Assembly (NCBI GenBank): GCA_035236585.1
Contig: CP141127.1
Coordinates: 76,861,495 to 76,925,494 of the forward strand
Direction of reading: 5' to 3'
DNA from: Warburgia ugandensis
Lineage: Eukaryota > Streptophyta > Magnoliopsida > Canellales > Canellaceae
DNA length: 64,000 nt
How positions within the stretch are numbered: position 1 is the first letter of the stretch; the number at the start of each line of letters is the position of its first letter. The translations under genes were made by a program, and so were the position numbers. Shown piece by piece: positions 22,888-34,249 of the stretch. The notes below the pieces were generated by a model that saw only the letters and a list, made by a program, of their open reading frames with translations, did no database searches and was not told where the DNA came from.

Positions 22888-23943
22888 CGTCCCTCTTCTT
22901 TTAACAGTCGACGTCGACATCACCATTGTGATGACTCAGGTTTTCATAACACTTTTTTAAATACAAAAGACATTGACTTAGCAAGCTCGATTTCTAATAA
23001 AATCAATTTTAAAGTATAAACAACTGCAGAAGAATATTTTCTTTTAAATTCACTTTGAAAAATCCCGAGTGTCATTTTTTTTTTCTCAAAAGCAAGGATT
23101 CTCGGTGAAATGACCGCTCATTTCTATAAAAAAATCTGGTAGAGTTTCCTCTCTTTTTTTACATATGACATTTAATGCATGTCATTATGAAGTACCTAAT
23201 AAACATTCTCTGAAATTTCAAAACATAAATGGAGACTGTCTCCTTTTCATACATCTAACCAAATAAAGACAAATAAAATCCAACAAAACACACCTAGGAA
23301 CTCCACATCACAACCCATCATATAAGTTATCCAAACTTCTCAAAATTACATGTATAGTAGTCTCTTTCCCATTTTTGATAAAATAACTTCAAACATAAAT
23401 AAATTATTACCTGTCTAAGTTAAAAGCTTTTCGTCAGAGTACTCTTGACAATAAGCTCCTACTTCTTGAGAATCCTATGCTCTGAGATATTATAAACAAA
23501 TACAATATCTTAGCAAACTTAAGCTTGTGTAGGTGGAATAAGAAGTAGTTGTATATAAACAAAATCATGATATTCTATATAATTTAATTTGTCCATGCTA
23601 AAACATGCAACTAACATTCAAGTATCATTTAGCTTGAAATAATTCAACATTCATCAATATCATAAATTCATGCCAAGATGGAAACCATCAATGCATCAGT
23701 ATTAAAACCTATTCTTGAAATGCAAGTATGAAGTCACATGTCAAACTCATTAATCATTTTTATTTCCTGATACCAGTCTTTGCTCGTACAAGCCATTTCA
23801 CATTACCAAATACCAATGCGTTGTCATGTGTATCAAGTATACATCAGACAATATTATCCTCTTTGGCTCAGTGAGTTAGCACAGTGGGTTAAACCCAAAG
23901 ACACACCTCAAGGATTTACTCTTGAGAAACCAGTAGATTATCT

Positions 23944-24150
23944 AGCAAGGAACTGGTAGCTTGTCCAGCCCGAAGGCCTGCCCACATCATAACGACCCCT
24001 CAAAACGTGTCAAACTCCCCAAACAATGGGGCTAAATCTCAAGGACAGGTACTTGTCCAGCCAAGAACTTGTAGGTTGTCCAACCCGAAGGCCCACCCAC
24101 ATCATAATGACTCTGTGGCCTGCCCACATCATAATGACCCCTTTCACTCA
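23944..24150. repeat. Local imperfect repeats within the nested LTR
   Basis: A TTGTCCARCCCGAAGGCC block and a CCACATCATAATGACYC block recur two to three times. Confidence 0.5.
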
Positions 24151-24459
24151 TACGAGTCAACTCACAATTTTCTGGTATCAGTCTTATATTTTTTCACATA
24201 CTTCATAATAATGTATAACTTTTGCATGAACAGTTTAATCATGGTTAAATTTTATCATGCACATTCATCTTCCCTTTCATACAAATTGAAAAGACTTGTT
24301 TCAATGCTCAAAATTCATATACAAATTCGTATATATCAAAAATCTTAACTATCTCAATTCCACCTACCTCAAATAGTGCTCTTCTAGTTCACTGACGTAA
24401 ATACTTTCCTCAGTTCGTGTACAAGCTCCCAATCAATCACGCCTCTGTAAAGTACAAGA

Positions 24460-24531
24460 AAACATATTCAATTATACAACTTTGGGACTTCTCTTAAACA
24501 TATTCAATTATACAACTTTGGGACTTCTCTT
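24460..24531. repeat. Perfect 36-bp tandem duplication
   Basis: Two identical units starting AAACATATTCAATTATACAA at 24460 and 24496. Identity implies a recent event. Confidence 0.9.
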
Positions 24532-25840
24532 AGCTTTTCTAGTATGAAAGCTCCCTCTAAGTTAGTCACCGACACTAGTCGTCATAAGGTGAAGTGACAG
24601 TGCTTATTTCCATGCTAAGGGTGTTTTAGTAGCTATTGATTGATAGCTAGTTGAATGACCTATAGTTACTGAATTGCCAATCCACATCATTGGTTCTAGA
24701 CTGACTGTTTACCACTTTTCTTAAGTGTCTATAAGTTGTTTTCATTATTCAACGGTCTCATCTTGAAATTTTCAAGCATCTTAACTTATTAAAGGTTAGG
24801 GTACACTATGGTAGTATTTGATCATCAATCAGAAGTGTCAGGTCCTTTTTACTTTACTGTCCCATTGGATGGTTTAGATTTCTCGATCAATTTCAGTCCA
24901 AATTGTTCAATTTGTTACATGTACTAGCAATTCGATACTCTAGGACTCATCCCTGGTGTCTGATCGAAATTCAAACATTGAAAAATTACTGTGTGAACAG
25001 TACCCGATCGAATGGCTAAGATTGTCAGATCGATTTATAGCATAGATATGCTAATTTAGAGTGGTTTGAGCTACATTAGTTCCTTAATTACCTATCCCTA
25101 AGCTTGGATTAGGAATTGTATGGTTGGATTGTCCATACATCTAGATCTAGGGTGAAAACACATGGATTTAGCAAAACACAACAAATCAAAAGTTGGGTTT
25201 TGTAGATCTTAACTTCCAAGTGCTTTTTCGTGTTCTTCCCTCTCTAGAAGGGGTTAGATTGGCTCATGTCCATCGAAAACCCTCCAACATATGCGTGCGA
25301 TGATTCCCCTTTCAATTCGACATTCAACAATGCCCGGATCATTTCAAAACCTTAGGGTTTTGATTTATCTCATCATGAGGAGCAAAATGGTTGCCTCGAA
25401 TCATTGATTTGAGTCATCGTCTTCTTCTGTGACGTCTGTGAACTCTGGATCTGAAGAAAAATCCTAAGTCTTCTTCTCCAACATGGTGGATTTCCAAGCG
25501 TGCAGTTTCTCAGTTTCTTCCCCCTCTCCTCTCCTCTCCTTTCCTTTCCTTCTCCTTCTCTTCCTTCTCTCTTCTTTTTCTCCTTCCTCTTCTTCTTTTT
25601 TCTTCTCCTCTTCCCTCGTTCGTTGGGTTTTCTCCCTTCTTTTTTTTTTTCTGGTTTGTCCTTGGGGTTTGGGAGGAGACAGACCCGATGGTCCTCTTAC
25701 ATGGGGGGTGCCAGTATCAATTCTGGCCCCCCTTCATTTAAGTGGTTTGTTTTTTTTTTTTTTGCTGTTGTTACAACCTCCTACAATTGTCTCTTGCATA
25801 GGTAGGAAACCCACTCGCGCATAGTCTTTTCCCTCTCCCT

Positions 25841-25848
<8 letters not shown>

Positions 25849-25922
<74 letters not shown>
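25849..25922. repeat. (CT)25-(AT)12 compound microsatellite
   Basis: CT run 25849-25898 passing directly into an AT run 25899-25922. Confidence 0.95.
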
Positions 25923-27691
25923 CACCTTCATCTTTCTCCCATTGCTGACAATGATCGAGGTTTTCCATCAATTTTCTCCTTTTTTTTATACTAAAAGTTG
26001 ACAGAATCACTCTAAATTTCATAGGAGTTGAGGTAAAATTAGGATCTACAAGACCCATGTTTTGTTTTCCTAAAAGTTTGCATTTTTAAAATTGTGTAAT
26101 AGTTGCCAGCGACAACCATTTTTGGGTTGTCTTTCTAGCAATGGTGACCAGATTTTGGTGGAAAAAAATAAAATTTTATATGGTTGGAATCCTTACAAAA
26201 TGAATTATGCATCAGTATTAAAGAAAGTTAAATTAGAGATCATCTAGTAGTTGAATTTTTTATCTAAACATAGTGCACAAGTGGTGCTAGATCTAATGAA
26301 TCTGAATGTTGAAAATATAATCAAGTTGTAGAACTATGAATCTAATGATATAAATAGCTTGTTAAGGACAATTTGGGTTAAAACAATAAGTGAAAAACTT
26401 GTTAAATGTATCAACATTGATTGGACCATTAATTTGTAGATCTGATCATTCCATTGTTTAAATCTATGTGATTTAGGCTTGGAAGATTAGATTTAACTGA
26501 TTGATATAAGAAATTGACTTTCCGAACACCTAAATGTCTCTGATATGAGGTTGACCAGCAGATCATGGACAATCCAACCATTCAAATTAGGATCTTAGTG
26601 AGAAAATATGTGATCAAGAAGTGACACTTATTCCATATTTCTCAGATTGGCACTTAATTGATAATTAAAGCTTTGATAGGAGATTCTTAATAGTCAATCA
26701 AGCTCCAAACTAATTTGCAATTGACCTCGATAAATCTAAATAGTCAGATCAAGGTGGGTAAATTCTAAGGTTGCTAAGTTTTCATATTAATTGCACTTAT
26801 GCATTATTTTGTTAAATACATGTAATTATTACATTTAAGTTGTAGTTGATGACTCAATTAGAGGCTATAAAATATAGGAACTTTATAATTTAAATTAAGT
26901 GAATATTTTTATATTAATTGTGAATGAGATTGTTAGGAAACAATCTCCATTTTTATTTAACTATGAAACTATGATTATTAGGTAAATTGCATCATATGGG
27001 CTAAGTGTGCATTGTCCTATAAACAGGGAAAACTCTGTCAGATTTTTCATAAAAATAAAGGGATTTTATGATTATACTTGAACTGGTAAAGTGCATATCA
27101 TGAATCAATTTTATTAACTAAATTTTGTGCATTATTTATATTTGACATCTCATTAGTATTAAAAGAAAAATCAGTATATTGAACTATGATCAAGATCTAA
27201 TTATGTGATGAGTTGGCGACTAATAGTTTGTAGAGGATACATTTGTACCTAGATTTACATGCATTGATTTGTGGAGGATTTGTTTTAGACAAGCACTTTT
27301 TCCTGGTAGATACTATGATAGGAGGATAGTAGGGATAGCCACCCAACTTTTAAAAGTTGGTATTTTGACACCAAGCCCAAGTGGCTAAATTTCGAGTGTC
27401 GCATCATGTGAAGGCCACACTACATGATCTGTTCTCCTCCAATGCAAGATGATAATAAGTCTCATGCAGTTGGTGTCAACATTCAGCATTTGGTGTCCTA
27501 CTATTGGGCAATTACCATAACATAATGATCCATGTATTATATTTACTACAGTGTTCCATGATTAGATAGCTGCTATAGTGTTGTGTCCGATTATAGGGCA
27601 TTTATTGCATATTGATTTTTTAGGCATAAGGCATGTGATAGAGTCATAGATACCTTGACCACTAAGCATGATGATACCTTGGATGATTTGA

Positions 27692-27694
27692 GAG

Positions 27695-27725
<31 letters not shown>
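27692..27725. repeat. (AT)n microsatellite
   Basis: TA dinucleotide run of about 30 bases inside the LTR. Confidence 0.85.
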
Positions 27726-27728
<3 letters not shown>

Positions 27729-28104
27729 CATATTGAGAACTGATATATCTAACATAAATTGACAAGGATTTTTCTATTTTATCGTCAATTTTGTTTGCAT
27801 GTTTAATGAGAATTCTTTTGATATCGACATGTATAAATATGTTTAACGCATATTGGACTATGGGCTGTAACTAGATAGAATTATGGAAATGATAAGTTTT
27901 GATTTGTTATATTTTGAATGTAAAAATGTTTGATTTCAGAACTCATGAAAGTGTTTTGATCGATCAGATGACACTCAGGGTTTTTTAAAAGTTTTTTAAA
28001 GAAAAATGTTTCCATTGTTTGTTTTTTAAAAGAAATTTTAAAATAAGGATCCTATCCTTTGAAAATAATTCTTAAAAAGTATTATAAAAGCCTAGGTTAT
28101 CACA

Positions 28105-28780
28105 ATCAGCTTGCTTTTTCCTTCCTAATAGTTGCAAGTGCTAGCAATAAACTATTATTAACCTAGATTCTTGAGACCCATTTCATTTTTCTATAAGTTG
28201 ACTCATGAGCTTCTAGCAGTCATTTGGTTTCATTCTAAGCAGCAATTTGAGTTTCAAATCCCTATGTATAGTTGACTCATGGCTTTTGGTAGTTGATCGT
28301 CTCTTGCGGACTTAAGGTTCTGGTTTTGGATCTTCTTCTAGCAATCAAAACAAATATACAATCGATCATTCATGATTAACTTCTGTAGAATAGCTTTAGA
28401 GACGACTCTTTTGTTTCTCTTTGTCAACTCATGTAGTGGAAAGCTCTTGTATATGCCTTTAACTTGCACCAAAAGCCTTCTAGTGTAGTGGTGCTGGGAG
28501 GAGTCTTCATTTGGATAACTAGGGTTTAAGACTGTTTATGGGGTTTGTCTCACATTCCTCTTCTTACAACTAAACAAACCTTAGAAGGGAATAGATCAAG
28601 CTACCAAATTTAGAAATTCAATAAATGTCTAGTTCTAACTTTTACTTGGACGTATGCTCCACCTGGAATTATTCAACATGAGTTGGAGTTTCATGGCATT
28701 TTTGTTCATAAAAGCTATTTAGATTTGTTTTTATATCTATTCCACAAATTTATTGAGCTCCAATGATGGTTCGAGCATCT
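28105..28780. other. Unassigned stretch right of the solo LTR
   Basis: No gene recognised. It is the continuation of the DNA that lay left of 22463 before the LTR inserted. Confidence 0.35.
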
Positions 28781-29620
28781 GCCCGAGTTGGGTTAGTCCT
28801 TGTATCACAACTAAGAGGTTACGAGTTCGGCTTACAATATCGACATGTCGTTTGATTAACAACTACTTGAAATGTACTAAAACACACTAATTGCCGTAAG
28901 TTTAATTGGTAAAAATGTTTAACTCCAGTTCCAGGATGCTGCTTTGAGGAGTTGGTATCGTTCCCTGGACAGAAGTGGCGCAGGAAGCTGAAACGTTTTA
29001 CCGGCAAGACAAATTGCACGATATGATCATTACCGAACCTCCCGAGAAAGAACACGAGATGAGCAAAAATAGTGATTCTGACTACAGACACCAAAGGGGA
29101 CCACTGAAGACGTCGGCTTCGTAATAAAACGTTTGACCAAAGTCCCCGTTACTTTGCAACCAGGTACACCGGTAAACAATCTCATCCATCCAATTATAGT
29201 CAGAGCAATCCAACGAACATGGTGCTGTACCGTGGTTGACCTTCAATTCATTTACATGCAAGGACTTCGACGTCGTAGGGTGATCCGATATTCAACACGT
29301 AGCACGAACCTTCGTGAGTTATGACGATTAGATGTTGCCAATGAAAGACTCGGAAATCGAGGAGAGAGAGAGAGAGAGAGACGAGGACTATGCGAATTGC
29401 AATTACCGCAACAAATGTGGTGGGGAAACGGAAGTCAACTAGGCGTTGGTTGACCCGCCAGGTGAACGACCGGCCCCCGACACGGTGATATATTAGCCCA
29501 TTTTAGTTGCGCGCTTTCTCTCGCTTTTTCTTCACTTCTTTTCAAATGGGTGGAACAAGTCTAAGAAAACGTTTTTTCGGTGTATCTACTTGTTTCCATT
29601 AGTTGTATAGTTGTAAACAA
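28781..29620. other. GC-richer unidentified island
   Basis: Base composition differs from the AT-rich transposon DNA around it, with several CpG sites near 28970-29500. A pyrimidine/AG stretch at 28924-28932 looks like a splice acceptor, followed by a plus-strand frame reading CCFEELVSFPGQKWRRKLKR. It ends after about 35 codons and I do not recognise it. The minus frame at 28819-29094 is also unrecognised. A (GA)n run lies at 29363-29381. This could be part of a decayed or unrecognised host gene; I do not call a CDS. Confidence 0.3.
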
Positions 29621-31190
29621 TTCAAAGCGTCTAGGTTGCTTCCCATAAACGTTTTGTTACATGGGACATAGGGTTCGACCTTTTGTAGCTAGGGTTGGGA
29701 CCTAAGTATGGAAATGGTCGGAATGCTGAGTCAATTCTCGCCCAGCCTAGAAGGGTGAGGGTTGACTATTCCATTGGAGCCACACCTGGCAATCTTGTGT
29801 TAGAGATTTTGGGGCTTCCATGTGGATTTAGTTTATTGTCTTTCTAGTAGCTTATTAAGAAATAGATTAACTTATTAGATGGAGCTGAGTGGGGATCTAG
29901 AAGGTCAACTATAGCTACTGGCATGATCGGCTTAGTTAGAGGCATTAGATAGAATTGGTTTCATGTACCAAAGGGTTACCTAAGATCATTCTGCATTTTG
30001 GGTATGTTTGAGCCTTTGATTCTATATCCCACTTTCAAATGGATTCCATCAAAACTTCAACAAAGAGGATAACTGGAGGAGCATTCCAAGAGTGCAATTT
30101 TCTTGTTCTTTTTTCACTGGTAACTTTTACAGGTCCCACCAAAATCTAATGGTTTTGTTTACCCACCGAAGAAGAAAGGAATCATCTTATTGATAATTAA
30201 TGCTTGAGGACCACTACAACCTAACCATAAGGGGCATGTAAACTGGGAAATATCCATATTGCAAGAAAAATTAGGCAACCTAAATGTACCTTTGAATATA
30301 GGTGGTTTGAGGTCAGCAAGCAGTCCGCAATTAGAGATGTAGTCCAAAGGCCACTAGCTTTCCTCTTAACGGTTAAAATGTTACGTTGCATTTCTTATAA
30401 TCTTTTCATGGCAGGCAAAGTGGAGATATTTTATCAAAGTGGTTCTTATTACTTCATGCAATATATTTCATGTCTAGAAATGGTACAGTATACACACCAA
30501 TGAAATAGCTTCAACCTAGTTGAGTATTATATATACGAACCAATTCTTTAGTCCCCCTTTTAAGTTGACAAAGTGGTGCTCGTTTATCCCTTGAGACGCT
30601 TAATGATGAGCATTAAAGCATTGTAGTGTTTGGCACAAATCCCTTCCCATTCTTCATTTCTAGGATTAACTTGGCAACGTTAGGTTTGGCTCGTTAATTT
30701 GAAAGAGATTTGGCATTTGAATATAGAACGTTCTTAACGTAAAAGTCAAACCCAAATTCCCATAATTTGAACCCGTTTTGCTACTTACCATGAAAGATGG
30801 AACTGTCTATATAACCTACGGATACCAAATGCACTAAGGCTACAAATGTGATCCATGATGAGATCTTTCTTCCTAGCTCCTTCTTAGTGGTCAGACCTAG
30901 AGTTCCTTTTAAAATAGGATTTGTACAACGAAAAGGACTTTTTATTAGTAGCTTATTAGGGGCACATCAAGTTTCCATTGATATATGATCTACACAAGGA
31001 AAAGCACTTGTCACTTGTTGGTTATCAGGGGCATTGTATGTCTAGATCAAAATATGGCTTTGAATTTGAGTTCATTGGGCTTAGAATTTGATTCATTTTC
31101 AATCAAGTCTTAGAAAGTTCAATAGTTAATTGGGTGCCCCTGTAACTTTGTATTCAATCAATAGCTAATTGGAACATTGCAAAATGGACG
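29621..31190. other. Intergenic, no gene recognised
   Basis: The minus frame at 30159-30347 is unrecognised. A GCTTATYAGGGGCA-type block recurs near 30950 and 31018. Confidence 0.35.
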
Positions 31191-31224
31191 CTACTGCTAA
31201 TGTTATATAGGCTCCCAAAGTTTA

Positions 31225-32545
31225 CTTTTGGTTCGCATTGAGAGCCTGTAGTTTACTTTCAGTTCCCATGTATCCTTCCTTCTTTGTTTTGGTTGTTCCT
31301 AATTTGCCCCTTGCCCTTGGGACAAGAAACTCCACTTAAGACATCATGTGGCGGGCATTTTCATCCTCTCAAGGGCTTTCTTCATTACTATTCAGAATTG
31401 AGCAGCCTTTGATGTCTGACCTTCATGTTTAGCTGTTATTCTTTTCTGTAAAATTATAATTCAAGTTTTGGCGTCTTGAAAAGATGAATTCTAGGTCATC
31501 AAATGTTTTATTTTTTTAGGCTTTTACAATTCGACCATATTGAGATCCCTATTTACATCAAGGTCCATTACTTCTACATGCTTTTGCTTCTCACAATTGA
31601 TCAAGGTGGCAACATTGAGAACACCAATTTGCAAACCATAGCACGGTTTGCATTCATCTCATCTTCCATCTTACCATAGAAAAGCAGATGTTGTGAATAC
31701 CTTCTAGGAAATGAAGAAGGTTGGTTTGACCTTCAAACTAATTGGATTGTAATATCCCTTTCTCATGTTTGTAATGATTTTGAATGATAATAATGTTGTC
31801 TTTATTTCCATTTTTTGTTTGATAGATCCACTTTTGTATTAAGAGACATTTTCACAAGGTAGTTTCTTTTTTATTGCTTTGAAATATATTTTAGTTTGAT
31901 GGGTTCTCTGTGATTTTGCAGATCTCCTTCAATGTGGGTATCCTTTTGATCTTCCGTCAATTGGAAGGTATATACAAAAAAGAGCTAAAGAAGAACTATT
32001 GCATAGTAGATAGAGGTTACAACTAATTTCCTAATAGAATATTTGGAACTACATACAATGAAGCAATACAGGTAAATGATATTCTGTTAATCTTCTCTTC
32101 TCTATTAATTCTTCATTGTAAGTTCTCAGACTAATCATCTCTTGTTATGTTTGAAAGGTAAGGAAAAGACAAGTAACATTCTAAGCATAGTTGTTCGAGA
32201 GATAAGAGAGAAAGGATCAATGGAGAAGGATTTATCTAGTTGTCTAATGAACACCAAAGATGATAAGGGAGTGCTTTAGACGAAAACGCACCAAAACTTG
32301 AACTTCAAGTTTTTGGAGACTAATAACCAGCTAAACATGGGGAAGAAAGCAGCTTAGTTCTAATTAAAAATGAAAATATTCCCTAAAAGGATGAAAATAC
32401 CCTCCACTTGACATCTTAAGTGGAGTTTTCCATCCAATGGATTATAGGCGAACACAAAATTGAAATTAGTGGGAATATAGGAACAACTAAAACACTAAGG
32501 GCTACATGGGAACCAAAAGTAGACTCCATGTGCTCAGTAAGAACT
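31225..32545. mobile_element. Element with long terminal inverted repeats (Mutator-like form)
   Basis: Sequence at about 31245-31480 is the imperfect reverse complement of about 32290-32530. Paired blocks include TTCCCATGTA, GTTGTTCCTA, AACTCCACTTAAGA, GGGCATTTTCATCC / GGGTATTTTCATCC, CATGTTTAGCTG and TTCAAGTTTTGG. Arms of roughly 280 bases around about 0.8 kb of interior fit a non-autonomous Mutator-like element with long inverted repeats. No transposase is visible. The interior has splice-like features (TTTTGCAG near 31921) and may be captured host sequence, but I recognise no protein. Outer ends and target duplication are not fixed. Confidence 0.6.
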
Positions 32546-33049
32546 AGATCATGTTATATCCAATGGAAGAGTCCCACTAGGTGTAGATGCTCTTAAGTGT
32601 CTTAAGGAGTAGAGGCTTCCTTTTCTTACTTATGATGATTATGTTTGGTAAATCTAAGTCATTCATCATGTTTGGAATGACTTAGAAAGGCTAAAAAATC
32701 AAATTTCATATGTACTTAATTCTTTTAGCCTATGTTTCTCTAAGTAGACCCTTAATCAGGATAAGGCTTTAATGATGGTGATGATGAGTCTATATTTCTT
32801 TGGGTAAAAATCATGATTATTGATTTCTATTTAGTTTTTTAAAAGGCCAAAATAAGTGATTAGGATTGTTCAAATGAAATAATTTCTTTTTGGTTCACCT
32901 AATTCTACATAATGTACATGATGAACAGCTTAGATCTTCTAAAAAAATAGTCTAGGGCTAGCTTCTACTGCTTAAGAGACTTTACGAGGACTCCAATTGG
33001 AAAGAGATCCCTTCACCACTGATAACTTATTCTTGCTACATATATAAGG
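32546..33049. other. Intergenic, no gene recognised
   Basis: AT-rich; nothing recognised. Confidence 0.35.
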
Positions 33050-33431
33050 AATGCTGGTATAAAGCATGACAACACTCCCAACAATGGTGAAGTGGCCTCA
33101 TTTTTTCATGGTTTGCCTCACATGCCATTGATCCGAACTGTTCATATGTCACATTAAACTTTGGATATCATATGGCCCAAAAGTGACCTCCAAAGAAAAA
33201 TGGCTTCGTTTTAATTCATTAAATGCAAATTGTTGCTTCTAGAGAGCTTCTTACCATCTATATCTAACAAGAAAAAAATCACCATTTCTTGGACACTGAT
33301 GACTTCCTTTTGGAATGATTTTTAGGTCATGAGATATCCTAAGTTACACATGAATAGCTTGGATCAATAGTATGTGGGACATAACATAGAAAAGTTGTGG
33401 CACTTTACTATTGTTGTCGTACTGTCGCATT
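33050..33431. mobile_element. 382-bp foldback MITE, copy 2
   Basis: Left end AATGCTGGTATAAAGCATGA and right end (reverse complement AATGCGACAGTA) give imperfect inverted repeats, each followed by GACAACA. The length equals that of the copy at 19841-20222 and interior landmarks are shared (ATTGATCCGAACTGTTCAT, AAACTTTGGATA). No coding capacity. The minus frame at 33344-33535 partly overlaps it and is not a gene. Confidence 0.7.
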
Positions 33432-34210
<779 letters not shown>

Positions 34211-34249
34211 AATGAATCAAATATCCAAACACTTTCTACATTATCTCCA

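Larger units (their letters stand above)
22927..25774 (-). mobile_element. Nested minus-strand LTR
   Basis: The left edge TGTGATGACTCAGG matches the reverse complement of the LTR end at 40540 (TGTAACGACCCGGG), so the LTR reads on the minus strand. It carries the family stem-loop at 23485-23510 and, on its right side, an inverted copy of the GGCACCCC block (about 25709) found near 1035. The right edge is placed at TTGTTACA (25774) because plus-sense LTR blocks resume after it. The flanks ACCAT and ACCTC match at only three of five positions, so this edge is provisional. The long pyrimidine frames at 25483-25824 are its CT-rich leader, not genes. Confidence 0.5.
22463..28104 (+). mobile_element. 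Solo LTR, interrupted by a nested LTR
   Basis: Starts TGTAACAACCC (22463) and ends CCTAGGTTATCACA (28104). Flanking five-base sequences are ATTAG (22458-22462) and ATCAG (28105-28109), a target duplication with one mismatch. Plus-sense LTR blocks occur at both ends: upstream block to 22926, then from about 25775 onward, including AGGATCTACAAGACCC near 26043 and GACTATGGGCTGTAACT near 27855. The interval 22927 to about 25774 reads as an LTR in the opposite orientation. Without that insert the LTR is about 2.8 kb. No internal coding region, hence solo LTR. Confidence 0.6.

Noticed and set aside
25483-25824. Two overlapping 100-codon plus-strand frames rich in Phe, Leu and Ser
   Set aside because: Pyrimidine-rich leader of an LTR; both frames are open only because of composition.
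28748-28835. tRNA- or SINE-like segment with GGTTCGAGC and GGTTACGAGTTCG words
   Set aside because: No cloverleaf could be formed and A/B box spacing does not fit; too weak to call.
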